Assembly: GCF_937936435.1 (NCBI RefSeq)
Contig: NZ_CALDDG010000097.1
Location: 1 to 36,894 of the forward strand
DNA from: an uncultured Sulfuricurvum sp.
GTDB lineage: Bacteria > Campylobacterota > Campylobacteria > Campylobacterales > Sulfurimonadaceae
Direction of reading: 5' to 3'
DNA: 36,894 bases
The number at the start of each line of letters is the position of its first letter. The stretch's first letter is position 1. The notes beneath the pieces were generated by a model. That model ran no database searches, was not told the origin of the DNA, and worked only from the letters and a program-made list of their open reading frames with translations. Shown here piece by piece: positions 7,963-16,739 of the stretch. A program made the translations under genes and the position numbers.

Positions 7963-8157
7963 ACTCTGGGTGAAGCGATTAATCGCATTTTGAGGGTTCT
8001 ACATATACAACTAGTCACAGCCGTAGTCGCCTTTGGGTGTCGGTGGTTTCGCTTGAGCGTGTTTTACGTGAGAAATCGCCGCCGGAAAAGGCGCTCGAGT
8101 GGCTTTATTCGGCTTTGAGAACCAAAGCTACTGCGAAACGCCCGCCCGGGCCTTTTT
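7963..8157 (+). ncRNA. ssrS: Probable 6S RNA
   Basis: This 284-base gap between hemD and purD has no good ORF. It has a clear -10 box at one end and a GC-rich hairpin with T5 at the other, giving a transcript of about 195 nt, close to the usual 6S length. Long-range pairing supports a single rod. TGGGTG near the 5' end pairs with CGCCCG near the 3' end. Inside, CGCCTTT pairs with AAAGGCG, and CGGTGGTTTC pairs over 10 bp (with G-U) with GAAATCGCCG around an apical loop. 6S RNA mimics an open promoter and holds sigma-70 RNA polymerase in stationary phase. SRP RNA, tmRNA and RNase P signatures are absent. I recall 6S lying near purD in Campylobacter. The identity is inference from shape and place. 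Confidence 0.6.
8140..8157 (+). terminator. Terminator of the 6S-like RNA
   Basis: GCCCG and CGGGC form a short GC stem followed by CTTTTT. The bases of the stem are also those that can pair with the RNA 5' end, so the mature fold and the termination hairpin compete. Confidence 0.5.
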
Positions 8158-8224
8158 GTTTTATTTGAACCTCAAAGAGAGATTGAAATAAGATAATAAA
8201 ACTCTGATGAAAATAAGGTGGAAT

Positions 8225-9493
8225 ATGCGAGTAATGGTAATTGGCAGCGGCGGACGGGAGTTTGCAATCGGAAGAGTTTTAAAAAAAGATGCGGCTGTCA
8301 CAAAACTTTTTTTCGCTCCTGGAAACGGTGCGACACCGATGCTCGGGGAAAACGTTTCGATTAAAGATTACAATGAATTGGCGCAATTTGCTCTCGACAA
8401 TGCGATTGATCTAACTATTGTCGGACCGGAAGGACCACTGAGCGACGGTGTAGTAGATGTATTTAAAGCCAAAGGACTGGTTATTTTCGGCCCTACTAAG
8501 GCGGCGGCGCAGCTTGAAGGTTCAAAAGTATATATGAAAAACTTTTTAGCCAAATACAATATTCCTACGGCACGCTATATCGAAACCGATCATATCGGGG
8601 ATGCCTTTAAATTTATCGAATCGCTGACTCCTCCGATTGTTGTCAAAGCGGATGGATTATGTGCGGGCAAAGGGGTTATCATAGCGATGAGCTATGAAGA
8701 GGCCAAAGTCGCCGTCTCCGAAATGCTCAGTGGGAAGTCATTCGGTGATGCGGGTAAACGGGTTGTCGTCGAAGAATTTTTGGACGGGTATGAGCTTTCG
8801 ATGTTTGCTTTGTGTGACGGGAAAGATTTTATTCTCCTCCCTGCCGCACAAGATCATAAGCGTCTTTTGGATAATGATGAGGGTCCCAATACCGGCGGGA
8901 TGGGGGCTTATGCACCGACACCTTTGGTCGATGATGTGATCTATGAGAAAGTGAAAGATCGAATCGTCCGACCGACCCTTAAAGGGATGCAAGAAGAGGG
9001 GGCGCCGTTTGAGGGGGTCCTTTTTATCGGTCTTATGATCGTTAACGGCGAGCCGATTACGTTGGAGTTCAATGTCCGTTTCGGTGATCCCGAGTGTGAG
9101 ATTTTGATGCCGCTTCTCAAAACCCCTGCCAGCGAGCTTTTTTACAAAGCGGCTACCAAGCAGCTTGATACGTTGAACGTGGAGTTTTATAAACAGTATG
9201 CGGTCGGTGTCGTTATGGCAAGTAGGAACTACCCTTATGATAATTCCGAACCGGCAGAGATCATCGTCGATGAGATCCACCACGAAGAAATTGCTAAAAA
9301 TACCCATATCGCGTATGCCGGCGTAAGCGCGGAAGAAGATAAACTTTATGCAAGCGGAGGACGTATTTTGGTATGTGTCGGTGTCGGGGATAGCATCAAA
9401 GAAGCTCGGGATCGTGCTTATATGCTGTGTGGGCAGGTCCATTATGCCGGTAAGAAACTTCGGACAGATATTGCATATCAGGCACTTCGGTAA
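8225..9493 (+). CDS. purD: Phosphoribosylamine-glycine ligase (GAR synthetase)
   Basis: PurD joins glycine to 5-phosphoribosylamine, the second step of purine synthesis. The 422 residues show the family start MVIGSGGREFAIG, the ATP-grasp core with VVKADGLCAGKGVI and RVVVEEFLDGYELSMF, and the nearly invariant DHKRLLDNDEGPNTGGMGAYAPTP region followed by EFNVRFGDPECE. The ATG at 8225 is chosen because AAGG lies six bases upstream; ATG 8207 would add six poorly fitting residues, and ATG 8234 also remains possible. A weak -10 (GATAAT, 8192-8197) may drive it separately from the 6S-like RNA. The stop overlaps the next ATG by one base (TAATG). Confidence 0.96.
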   Translation: MRVMVIGSGGREFAIGRVLKKDAAVTKLFFAPGNGATPMLGENVSIKDYNELAQFALDNAIDLTIVGPEGPLSDGVVDVFKAKGLVIFGPTKAAAQLEGSKVYMKNFLAKYNIPTARYIETDHIGDAFKFIESLTPPIVVKADGLCAGKGVIIAMSYEEAKVAVSEMLSGKSFGDAGKRVVVEEFLDGYELSMFALCDGKDFILLPAAQDHKRLLDNDEGPNTGGMGAYAPTPLVDDVIYEKVKDRIVRPTLKGMQEEGAPFEGVLFIGLMIVNGEPITLEFNVRFGDPECEILMPLLKTPASELFYKAATKQLDTLNVEFYKQYAVGVVMASRNYPYDNSEPAEIIVDEIHHEEIAKNTHIAYAGVSAEEDKLYASGGRILVCVGVGDSIKEARDRAYMLCGQVHYAGKKLRTDIAYQALR

Positions 9494-9942
9494 TGGATGA
9501 ACAAATCGAATCGCTGATACAGCGCGAACATTTGGAGCTTGCAACGATTCGCCAAAGAGCGGCGGCGTTTGGTATTGACGAACTGCTTCTTTCCGTACTT
9601 ATGGTGATTATTTTATGGGATTCGATGGGGAATGCCAAAACATTCGAAGATATGATTTTGCTAACCAATAGTTTCTTATTGGAATACATGAGTATCAAAA
9701 TTATCTATCATACTTTTTTCACAATGCAATACGGTGCCAGCATCGGTAAAATCGTGATGAAAATCCGCATTATCGAACTTTCTACCCTCTCATATCCCAG
9801 CTTTTTATGTGCATTTAACCGCAGTGTGTTTCGGGTTGTCAGTGAGCTTTTATTTTATTTCGGATTTGTCTGGGCGATGTTGGACCCTTATCGACGGAGT
9901 TGGCACGACCGTACAGCCCGAACATTGGTGATAAATGCGTAA
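9493..9942 (+). CDS. RDD family membrane protein
   Basis: This is a 149-residue protein with three hydrophobic segments. The family signature is visible as IRQRAAAFGIDELLL, where the usual Arg-x-x-Ala-x-x-x-Asp lies at the start of the first helix, then YGASIGKIVMKIRI between helices, and the closing segment DPYRRSWHDRTARTLVI with its Trp-His-Asp. RDD proteins are inner-membrane proteins, mostly uncharacterised; a few are linked to Na+ transport. Its start overlaps the purD stop by one base and its end overlaps lptD by eight bases, so the three genes are translationally coupled. No specific role can be assigned. Confidence 0.85.
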   Translation: MDEQIESLIQREHLELATIRQRAAAFGIDELLLSVLMVIILWDSMGNAKTFEDMILLTNSFLLEYMSIKIIYHTFFTMQYGASIGKIVMKIRIIELSTLSYPSFLCAFNRSVFRVVSELLFYFGFVWAMLDPYRRSWHDRTARTLVINA

Positions 9943-12067
9943 ACTTTCTTGGATCAGTTTGATCGTATCCACCCTCTTGCTGGGCAATGACCGTGTTGAA
10001 TTGTACGGAACGGCTGCGGATGCAAACGGCTCGCTCGCCCATGCCGACGGAGATCCGGTAATTTTGTATCAAGATCAGATATTGAGTGCGGATAAACTGA
10101 CCTATGATAATAATACCAGTGTGATAGAAGCAACCGGATCGGTAAACGTATTTAAGGGGGGGCAATATCATGTTATCAGCGATTACTCCCGGGTCGATCT
10201 TCTCAATGATACCTATTTTGCGAAGCCTTATTATATGTTTGATCAGGTTTCAGAAGCGTGGATGAGTACTGAAGAAGCGCAGGGATGCAAAAACGAAATT
10301 GATTTATCCAGCGGTGCCGTTTCGGGATGTAATTCGGCCGATCCGTTATGGAAAATACGCTTTAGCAGCGCTGATTACGATACCGATGCCATGTGGGTTA
10401 ATTTGTATAATGCCCGTTTGGAGATTGAAAACGTTCCGGTCTTTTATCTCCCGTATTTCGGTTATCCTACCGATCGAACACGCCGAAGCGGACTTTTGAT
10501 CCCTTCTTTCGGGTTATCAAGCAAAGAGGGGTTTTATTATCAACAGCCGATCTATATCGCACCGCAAAACTGGTGGGATATGGAATTGCGTCCCCAAATC
10601 CGTACGTCTCGCGGAGCAGGGCTATATACCGATATCCGCTTTGTCGACACACCTTCTTCGGAAGGCTCTATTCAACTCGGGTATTTTAAAGAGCAAAACA
10701 ATTACGCCCAAGAATATGATTTGGTCAATCGAGAACATTACGGATACGGGGTGAACTATCGCCATAGTGCACCGTTGCGCGAATGGTTTGACTCGAAACT
10801 CGAAGGGGAATCCGGGTTATATGTCGATGCCAAATGGATGAACGACGTGGATTATCTGAATTTGCAAAAAACGGATGAAACTCAGAATGTGACTGATAAA
10901 CAAGTCTTTTCCCGTATCAATGGATATTACAGTAGTGAAGACAATTATCTGGGTGCCTACTTCAAATACTACCAATACCTCGACCAAGAAAATAATGCGA
11001 AAACGATCCAGACATTGCCGAGTCTTCATTACCACCGCTATCTTGAGAGTTTTTTAGATAATTATCTCCTGGCGAATGCAGATATTAGGGCAACTCATTT
11101 TTACCGTCCAGACGGTAAAAAAGCAGCTCAGGTCGATTTCAATGTCCCTTTGACGTTGCAGACATCGCTGTTCGATAACTATTTGGATGCCAGCTATACG
11201 GCGAATGCATCGGGACGGAGTATCGGATTTTACGGCGCGTCGAGCAACAGCGATAACAGTGTCTACAAACCGGGCTACTATGCCCAGCTCGATCATACGT
11301 TTGCCCTTTCGTCGACATTGGTTCGAAACTATGAGTCGCTGAGTCACGTCATTACCCCCTCGGTCAGTTATACCTCTGCGGGAACGCGGTATTATCGGGG
11401 ATATTACAAAACGTATCGCGATGCATGCGTCGGCGGAGATTGCGAATTTTATACACTGGATGATCCGAATGACTCTTTATCGCTGGGGATCAACAACTAT
11501 CTGATCGAAGACGGGCAACAGATACTTGCGGATCGTTTGTCCCAAAATTTTCGATATGATGATCAGCGAAGCTATTACGGTGAACTTCAAAACGAGCTGG
11601 AATGGGAAATCACGACCGCAATCTCTTACTATAATCAGACGGCTTTTAATCACGACCGTAACCGAATTACAAAAGAACAAAACACTCTGCGCTATAATGA
11701 CGGGGTTGTGACGGCCGGTCTTACCCATTACTATACGGATGAACTTGTGTACGATACGGTGAAATTACGCAACATTCCGACCTATATCAGTTACTGGACG
11801 GCGGATGCGGCGTATCAGTACAATAGCCATTACCGATATTTCGGCTCTATCGCGTACGACTATCATGAAGCATTGTTAAAACGTGGAGAAATTGGATTTT
11901 TGTATTCGACACGATGTCTTGACTTCGGTCTTAAATATGTTAAAAACAGACGCCCTACACTGACGAATACAAATGTAAGCGATTCTATTGATGATTCGTA
12001 TATTTTTATCACTATAATCCTCAAACCGATCGGCGGTTCGGATTTTAGTTATAAAATGACCAATTAG
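9935..12067 (+). CDS. lptD: LPS-assembly outer-membrane protein LptD (OstA)
   Basis: LptD is the outer-membrane beta-barrel that, with LptE, inserts lipopolysaccharide into the outer leaflet. The 710 residues begin with a signal peptide (about residues 1-17), then an N-terminal OstA/beta-jellyroll domain (ILSADKLTYDNNTSVIEATG and following). The C-terminal barrel has alternating aromatic strands (for example YFGYPTDRTRRSGLLIPSFG, a well conserved LptD segment, and YLDASYTANASGRSIGFYG). Cysteines occur as two pairs, in QGCKNEI/SGCNSAD and in ACVGGDC, plus one near the C-terminus; E. coli LptD needs disulfides between domains. It overlaps the RDD gene by eight bases and is followed 11 bases later by the MCE gene. 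Confidence 0.92.
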   Translation: MRKLSWISLIVSTLLLGNDRVELYGTAADANGSLAHADGDPVILYQDQILSADKLTYDNNTSVIEATGSVNVFKGGQYHVISDYSRVDLLNDTYFAKPYYMFDQVSEAWMSTEEAQGCKNEIDLSSGAVSGCNSADPLWKIRFSSADYDTDAMWVNLYNARLEIENVPVFYLPYFGYPTDRTRRSGLLIPSFGLSSKEGFYYQQPIYIAPQNWWDMELRPQIRTSRGAGLYTDIRFVDTPSSEGSIQLGYFKEQNNYAQEYDLVNREHYGYGVNYRHSAPLREWFDSKLEGESGLYVDAKWMNDVDYLNLQKTDETQNVTDKQVFSRINGYYSSEDNYLGAYFKYYQYLDQENNAKTIQTLPSLHYHRYLESFLDNYLLANADIRATHFYRPDGKKAAQVDFNVPLTLQTSLFDNYLDASYTANASGRSIGFYGASSNSDNSVYKPGYYAQLDHTFALSSTLVRNYESLSHVITPSVSYTSAGTRYYRGYYKTYRDACVGGDCEFYTLDDPNDSLSLGINNYLIEDGQQILADRLSQNFRYDDQRSYYGELQNELEWEITTAISYYNQTAFNHDRNRITKEQNTLRYNDGVVTAGLTHYYTDELVYDTVKLRNIPTYISYWTADAAYQYNSHYRYFGSIAYDYHEALLKRGEIGFLYSTRCLDFGLKYVKNRRPTLTNTNVSDSIDDSYIFITIILKPIGGSDFSYKMTN

Positions 12068-12078
12068 AGAGGATAGGT

Positions 12079-13476
12079 ATGAAACTGGAAGCAAAAATAG
12101 GTCTTTTTGTCGTGATGGCGTTAGGTGCCTTACTGTTTTTGTCGACACAGGTAACCTCTTTGGGTAAATGGGGACGAGAAGGATATACGATTCAAGCTTA
12201 TGTCGACGATGCTTCCGGTATTGAAAAGCACACCCATGTATTAATGAACGGTGTGACGATCGGTGATGTCGATGCTATTAGCATTGAAGGCAAAAGGGTT
12301 CGGCTGAGTCTCTTGATCGATCAAGAGGTAAAAATTCCGGATGACTCTTCGGTGATCGTAGCACAGGAATCGTTATTGGGAACCAAGGTACTTAACATCG
12401 TTGTCGGAGACTCTGTTTCATTGGTGAAGGCCGGAGGAGTCTTGTCCCAATCAAAACGTTATGCATCTTTTGATCAAACCAGCGATTCGGTCAATGCCGC
12501 GGCTAAAGAGTTAGAGATGCTGCTGCACGATCTGAGAGGAACATTGGATGAAGAACATCGCAAAGCGATTCAAGATGCCATCATCGCATTCCGCAATGTC
12601 GGCAGTAACCTAAACGGAGTCATCGTTGATAACCGCGACGATCTTCACGCCGCAATTGCCAATTTCAGAGCTATGAGTGCTGGATTTGCCACCACGGCTG
12701 ATACGGTAAATAAAGATTTGCCTGAAATCATGGCGCGTATCAATTCTCTGAGTACCCGTATGGATAATATCAGCGGTGCCCTGGAGCATAAGCTTCCGCA
12801 AGCGGTTGACAAGTTTGCCAATATCGAAGACAACGTTACCGATATTTTGGCGGAAAACCGTTCATCGCTGAAGACGGCGTTGGAATCGGCAGGTTCGTTT
12901 TTCAAAAGCGGAGAAGAGGCTTTCGGCAAAGTGGATGCTATGTTGGGAACCTTTACGACCAGCGAACTGCAAGTAGCGATGCATTCGGATTACATGATGC
13001 GTGATCAATACAGCAAAATTTATTTGGGAGTCAACTATCTACCGAATCCTGAAACCTATTATATGTTTGACTTGATCAGCAAAGATGATTACTCCAAAGC
13101 GCAGCTTCCGCAAAAACACGAAAAAAGTGATACCCTGTATTCATTGCAATACGGGAAACGTTTCGATAATACATTGTTCCGCTTCGGGGCGATCGAATCG
13201 ACGGGGGGGATCGGGGTCGATTACTTTATGAATCATGATCGATTGAAGTTCTCTGCCGAAGCATTTGATTTCAATTCGGTTAACGACGTCCGCGCGACAC
13301 ACGCTCACTTGAAAGCACAGGTACGATACCAAATGCTGAAACATCTCGAATTGTACGGCGGATGGGATGACTTCTTGAACCCTGCGACACAGAATGCGTA
13401 TCTCGGACTAGGGATCCGTTTTATCGATAATGACTTGAAATACGTTATCGGCGGCGCTTCGACGATGAAACGATAG
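12079..13476 (+). CDS. MCE/MlaD-domain protein with a C-terminal beta-rich extension
   Basis: This 465-residue protein has an N-terminal transmembrane anchor (about residues 7-27) and one MCE domain (about 36-115, including LMNGVTIGDVDAISIEGKRV and ESLLGTKVLNIVVGD). A long helical region follows (about 130-290) with repeating AAIANFRAMSAGF-like heptads, as in MlaD/PqiB proteins that form periplasmic lipid channels. The last ~150 residues change character: short alternating beta strands (DTLYSLQYGKRFDNTLFRFG, GGIGVDYFM, YLGLGIRFI) resembling outer-membrane barrel strands. MCE proteins carry phospholipids between membranes. No MlaE or MlaF gene is adjacent. A good ribosome-binding site (GAGGATAGGT) precedes the ATG. 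Location next to lptD fits an envelope role. Confidence 0.85.
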   Translation: MKLEAKIGLFVVMALGALLFLSTQVTSLGKWGREGYTIQAYVDDASGIEKHTHVLMNGVTIGDVDAISIEGKRVRLSLLIDQEVKIPDDSSVIVAQESLLGTKVLNIVVGDSVSLVKAGGVLSQSKRYASFDQTSDSVNAAAKELEMLLHDLRGTLDEEHRKAIQDAIIAFRNVGSNLNGVIVDNRDDLHAAIANFRAMSAGFATTADTVNKDLPEIMARINSLSTRMDNISGALEHKLPQAVDKFANIEDNVTDILAENRSSLKTALESAGSFFKSGEEAFGKVDAMLGTFTTSELQVAMHSDYMMRDQYSKIYLGVNYLPNPETYYMFDLISKDDYSKAQLPQKHEKSDTLYSLQYGKRFDNTLFRFGAIESTGGIGVDYFMNHDRLKFSAEAFDFNSVNDVRATHAHLKAQVRYQMLKHLELYGGWDDFLNPATQNAYLGLGIRFIDNDLKYVIGGASTMKR

Positions 13477-13484
13477 ACAGAGTA

Positions 13485-14171
13485 ATGAGACCGCAACGTT
13501 ATTTATTTAAAGACCGTTCGGATGCGGCACAGCAACTCAGAGAGCTTCTTCCTTTGGATCGGATGAAGAGCGAGGCATGGAATTTGATCGCCGTCTCGTC
13601 AGGAGGGCTTGTCATTGCATCCTATCTCAATACCCGTTTAAAACTTCCGATCGATTTTATCTTTTCTGCCGGGATTACCGCACCGCAAAACAGTGAATGC
13701 GAACTGGCTAGGGTCAGCGAAACGGAAGAAATCGTCATCCATCAGGCGCTGGTAGATGCTTTTGATATTCAAGTCGATTATATTTACGGCGAAGCCAATC
13801 GAAAGCATGAAGAGAAAATTCTCAGTGCCATTTACCAATACCGTAAGGGGGAAAACTTTAAATCGATGAAAGGGAAGAATATCCTGCTCATCGATGAGGG
13901 AAGCGAAACAGGGCTGAAGCTGATGTGCGCTATTAAAACAGCGTTCGCTCAAAAAGCGAAGGCCGTTTATGTGGCCGCTCCGATTATGCCGACAACAGTT
14001 GTTGAAGCATTGGATCCGATGGTGGACGGCATCTTTTGCCTTCAGGAACTGGATGATTATATTGATACGGGATATTACTACCAGACATTCGATCCGGTAG
14101 ATGAAGAAACGATAGAGACTATTTTGGAGAAAAGAGATGAAATACAACATCGAACTGCAGTTAAAGAATAA
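13485..14171 (+). CDS. Phosphoribosyltransferase-family protein
   Basis: The 228 residues show a type I phosphoribosyltransferase fold. The PRPP loop is ILLIDEGSETGLKLMCAI, which fits the pattern of hydrophobics, two acids, then T-G, and the early SSGGLVIASYL segment fits the pyrophosphate loop. An alpha/beta flanking region (VYVAAPIMPTTVVEAL) completes the core. Substrate base or amine is unknown; it is not close enough to apt, hpt, upp or pyrE for me to name it. Its last 35 bases overlap pnp in another frame, and the pnp ribosome-binding site lies inside it, so expression of the two is tied. It begins nine bases after the MCE gene. Confidence 0.8.
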   Translation: MRPQRYLFKDRSDAAQQLRELLPLDRMKSEAWNLIAVSSGGLVIASYLNTRLKLPIDFIFSAGITAPQNSECELARVSETEEIVIHQALVDAFDIQVDYIYGEANRKHEEKILSAIYQYRKGENFKSMKGKNILLIDEGSETGLKLMCAIKTAFAQKAKAVYVAAPIMPTTVVEALDPMVDGIFCLQELDDYIDTGYYYQTFDPVDEETIETILEKRDEIQHRTAVKE

Positions 14172-16314
14172 ACAAGAATCGTATGCTTTCGGCCAAGTTG
14201 CCGCACAGGCGAACGGAGCCGCATGGCTCAAATGTGGAGATACCGTTATTTTAGCGACGGTCGTTATTGATGAGACCGATTTTGTAGATGAAGATTTTTT
14301 GCCTCTTACCGTTCAGTATATCGAAAAAAGCTATGCAGCCGGGAAGTTTCCGGGAGGATTCATTAAACGCGAAACCAAACCGAGCGATTTTGAAACCCTG
14401 ACATCACGAATCGTAGACCGTTCGCTCCGTCCTCTTTTCCCGAAGGGATTTGCGAATCCGGTTCAAATCACCATTATGGTTTTAAGCGTTGATGATGAAG
14501 CGGATTTACAAGTGCTGGCATTGAATGCCGCTTCGGCAGCTCTTTATGTTTCCGATATCGATATTTTTAACTCGGTGAGTGCGGTTCGGATCGGAAAAAT
14601 CGACGGTGAGATTGTTGTCAACCCTTCGCTTAGCCAATTAGAAAAAAGTACCCTTGATCTGTATTTGGCAGGTAGTAAAGAAGATATGCTGATGATCGAA
14701 ATGCAAACACTCGGCAGCGATGAAATGGAGATAGTCGATATCGGAATGGTTGACCCTCTCATCGATCCGGGGATGGGGACATCCTCGATTCCCGTTCGAC
14801 TTTCCAATGCGATGAACGAAGATGAACTGATCGAAGTTTTGGCCTTGGCACAAGTAGAATTGGCAAAAGCCAACAGTGCATATGAAAGCTCTTTTAAACC
14901 GTTTGCATCTGCCCCGTTCGATTTGCAATGCAAGATCAGCGAGACTGATGTCGACATGATCGAATATGTCCGTGCCAACCATACCGATGATTTGAAACGC
15001 GGTATCAACCAAATGGCAAAAACAGAGCGCTCCACCGCATTGCGGACAATTCGTAAAAATATTATGAAAGAGAAACCGGAATGGGACGAGCACGAGCTTA
15101 AAAAAGCGATCGAAGCGGTCAAACGCTCTATGGTACGTACCCAGATTCTAGATGAAAAAGTTCGTGCGGACGGTCGCGGGTTGAGAGAAGTTCGTCCAAT
15201 CCATATCGAGACGAACGTTCTGCCAAGTGCCCATGCCTCGGCATTGTTTACGCGCGGACAGACTCAGGCACTCGTCGTTTTGACACTCGGGGGAGCCAAG
15301 GATGCTCAAATGTTCGAAAACCTCACCGACAGAGGAACGCAAAACGAGGCATTTATGGTCCATTATAACTTTCCGGGGTTCAGTGTCGGCGAACCTTCTC
15401 CGATAGGAGCACCGCGCCGTCGTGAACTCGGACACGGAAATTTGGCAAAGCGGGCGTTAGAAGGTGCCTGTGTCCGTAACGGGCAAACGATTCGATTGGT
15501 TTCAGAAATTCTCGAATCGAACGGTTCCTCATCGATGGCTACCGTATGCGGCGGGTATATGGCTTTACGTGCCGGGGATATTGAAATGGCCGATCCGATC
15601 GCAGGCGTAGCGATGGGGATGGTTTCTGAGGGAGAACGGCATGCGATCTTGACCGATATCATGGGATTGGAAGATCATGACGGCGATCTGGATTTCAAAG
15701 TAGCGGGTTCCAAAGAGGGGATTACGGCGATGCAAATGGATATCAAACTTGGCGGTATCCATTTAGACGTACTTAAAGAGGCGCTGTATCAGGCCAAAGA
15801 AGCACGTGCCCATATCATCGATATTATGATGAACAGTGAAGAGAATATCGAGTTGAATGAAGGGACGTTGCCGAGCACCGATCTTTTCCACATCGATCCG
15901 AGTTTCATCGGTGACATTATCGGTCAAGCGGGGAAAACGATTCGGGAAATCATCGAACGTTTTGATGTTACGATCGATATCGACAAGAAAAAAGGTTCCG
16001 TAAAACTGACCGGGAAAAACCGTGAAGGATTGCGTGGAGCACGCGATCATATCGAAGGGATCATCAGCGGTTCCACTCCGGTTGAAAAAGTCGAGTACAA
16101 AGTGGGAGACGTCGTCAAAGGAAAAGTGAAAAAAATCGTTGACTTCGGTGCATTTATCGAATTGCCCGGCGGAGTGGACGGACTGATCCATATTTCGAAA
16201 CTTTCCGATTCCCATATCAGTAAAGTGAGCGATGTCCTAAAAGAAGGGGACGAACTGATGGTCGAGATCGTCGAATTCAAAGGGAACAAAATCGGTTTAG
16301 GCAGAGCTAAGTAA
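14137..16314 (+). CDS. pnp: Polyribonucleotide nucleotidyltransferase (PNPase)
   Basis: PNPase degrades RNA 3' to 5' by phosphorolysis. The 725 residues contain two RNase PH domains joined by a helical linker. In the second is the catalytic segment TDIMGLEDHDGDLDFKVAGS with the metal-binding aspartates, and before it FPGFSVGEPSPIGAPRRRELGHG. A KH domain follows (IDPSFIGDIIGQAGKTIREI, about residues 585-645), then an S1 domain (GDVVKGKVKKIVDFGAFIEL with VDGLIHISKLSD) to the end. The protein stops directly after the S1 domain, without the acidic or basic tail seen in some relatives. ATG at 14137 follows GGAGAAAAGAG. The final codons and stop lie in the left arm of a strong hairpin. Confidence 0.97.
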   Translation: MKYNIELQLKNKQESYAFGQVAAQANGAAWLKCGDTVILATVVIDETDFVDEDFLPLTVQYIEKSYAAGKFPGGFIKRETKPSDFETLTSRIVDRSLRPLFPKGFANPVQITIMVLSVDDEADLQVLALNAASAALYVSDIDIFNSVSAVRIGKIDGEIVVNPSLSQLEKSTLDLYLAGSKEDMLMIEMQTLGSDEMEIVDIGMVDPLIDPGMGTSSIPVRLSNAMNEDELIEVLALAQVELAKANSAYESSFKPFASAPFDLQCKISETDVDMIEYVRANHTDDLKRGINQMAKTERSTALRTIRKNIMKEKPEWDEHELKKAIEAVKRSMVRTQILDEKVRADGRGLREVRPIHIETNVLPSAHASALFTRGQTQALVVLTLGGAKDAQMFENLTDRGTQNEAFMVHYNFPGFSVGEPSPIGAPRRRELGHGNLAKRALEGACVRNGQTIRLVSEILESNGSSSMATVCGGYMALRAGDIEMADPIAGVAMGMVSEGERHAILTDIMGLEDHDGDLDFKVAGSKEGITAMQMDIKLGGIHLDVLKEALYQAKEARAHIIDIMMNSEENIELNEGTLPSTDLFHIDPSFIGDIIGQAGKTIREIIERFDVTIDIDKKKGSVKLTGKNREGLRGARDHIEGIISGSTPVEKVEYKVGDVVKGKVKKIVDFGAFIELPGGVDGLIHISKLSDSHISKVSDVLKEGDELMVEIVEFKGNKIGLGRAK

Positions 16315-16329
16315 TTTTTTAGCTCTGCC
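16300..16329 (+). terminator. 11-bp perfect hairpin spanning the pnp stop codon
   Basis: GGCAGAGCTAA (16300-16310) pairs perfectly with TTAGCTCTGCC (16319-16329) around an 8-base loop (GTAATTTT). The left arm contains the last pnp codons and the loop contains the rest of the stop. No T run follows the right arm; instead the atpE -10 box starts four bases later. It may end or protect the pnp message. Confidence 0.6.
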
Positions 16330-16333
16330 CCAC

Positions 16334-16339
16334 TATAAT
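16334..16339 (+). promoter_or_regulatory. -10 box of atpE
   Basis: TATAAT lies between the pnp hairpin and atpE. Initiation near 16346 would give a leader of about 60 bases before the atpE ribosome-binding site (CAGGAG). No clear -35 is visible. Confidence 0.65.
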
Positions 16340-16406
16340 TCCAGCCACAAAGTGATAAGTAGGGACACATATCCGAACGGACTTTGATATTAAACAGGAG
16401 AATAAA

Positions 16407-16724
16407 ATGAAAAAAGTTCTTTTTCTTATGGTTGCTCTTGCTGCTGCTGCATTCGGTGCAGACGGTGATGTAGCAAACCAAACGCTTAAAGCGTACTCAA
16501 TGATCGCTGCTGGTGTCGGTCTTGGTTTGGCTGCACTTGGTGGAGCAATCGGTATGGGTAGCACTGCTGCTGCAACTATCGCCGGTACTGCACGTAACCC
16601 AGGTCTTGGCGGTAAATTGATGACAACTATGTTCATCGCTCTTGCGATGATCGAAGCTCAAGTTATCTATACGCTTGTTATCGCTTTGATCGCTCTTTAC
16701 GCTAACCCATATTTGGCTGCGTAA
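16407..16724 (+). CDS. atpE: ATP synthase F0 subunit c
   Basis: Subunit c forms the rotating proton ring of ATP synthase. Two transmembrane helices flank the polar loop ARNPGLGGKL, and helix 2 holds the ion-binding glutamate in ALAMIEAQVIY. The glycine-rich helix 1 (GVGLGLAALGGAIGMG) packs the ring. At 105 residues it is longer than the ~80 of E. coli because of an N-terminal 18-20 residue segment (MKKVLFLMVALAAAAFGADG) that looks like a signal peptide; such extensions occur in this phylum. The gene stands alone with its own promoter, hairpin terminator and a CAGGAG ribosome-binding site, as expected where atpE is separate from the main atp operon. Codon use is strongly biased, consistent with high expression. 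Confidence 0.96.
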   Translation: MKKVLFLMVALAAAAFGADGDVANQTLKAYSMIAAGVGLGLAALGGAIGMGSTAAATIAGTARNPGLGGKLMTTMFIALAMIEAQVIYTLVIALIALYANPYLAA

Positions 16725-16739
16725 GTTCGAGTTTCCCTC

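Noticed and set aside
7963..8157. SRP RNA, tmRNA or RNase P RNA at this place
   Set aside because: None of the conserved core sequences of those RNAs is present; length and single-rod folding fit 6S better.
8738..9544. 268-codon minus-strand frame across purD
   Set aside because: Shadow of purD; low-complexity basic composition with no family signal.
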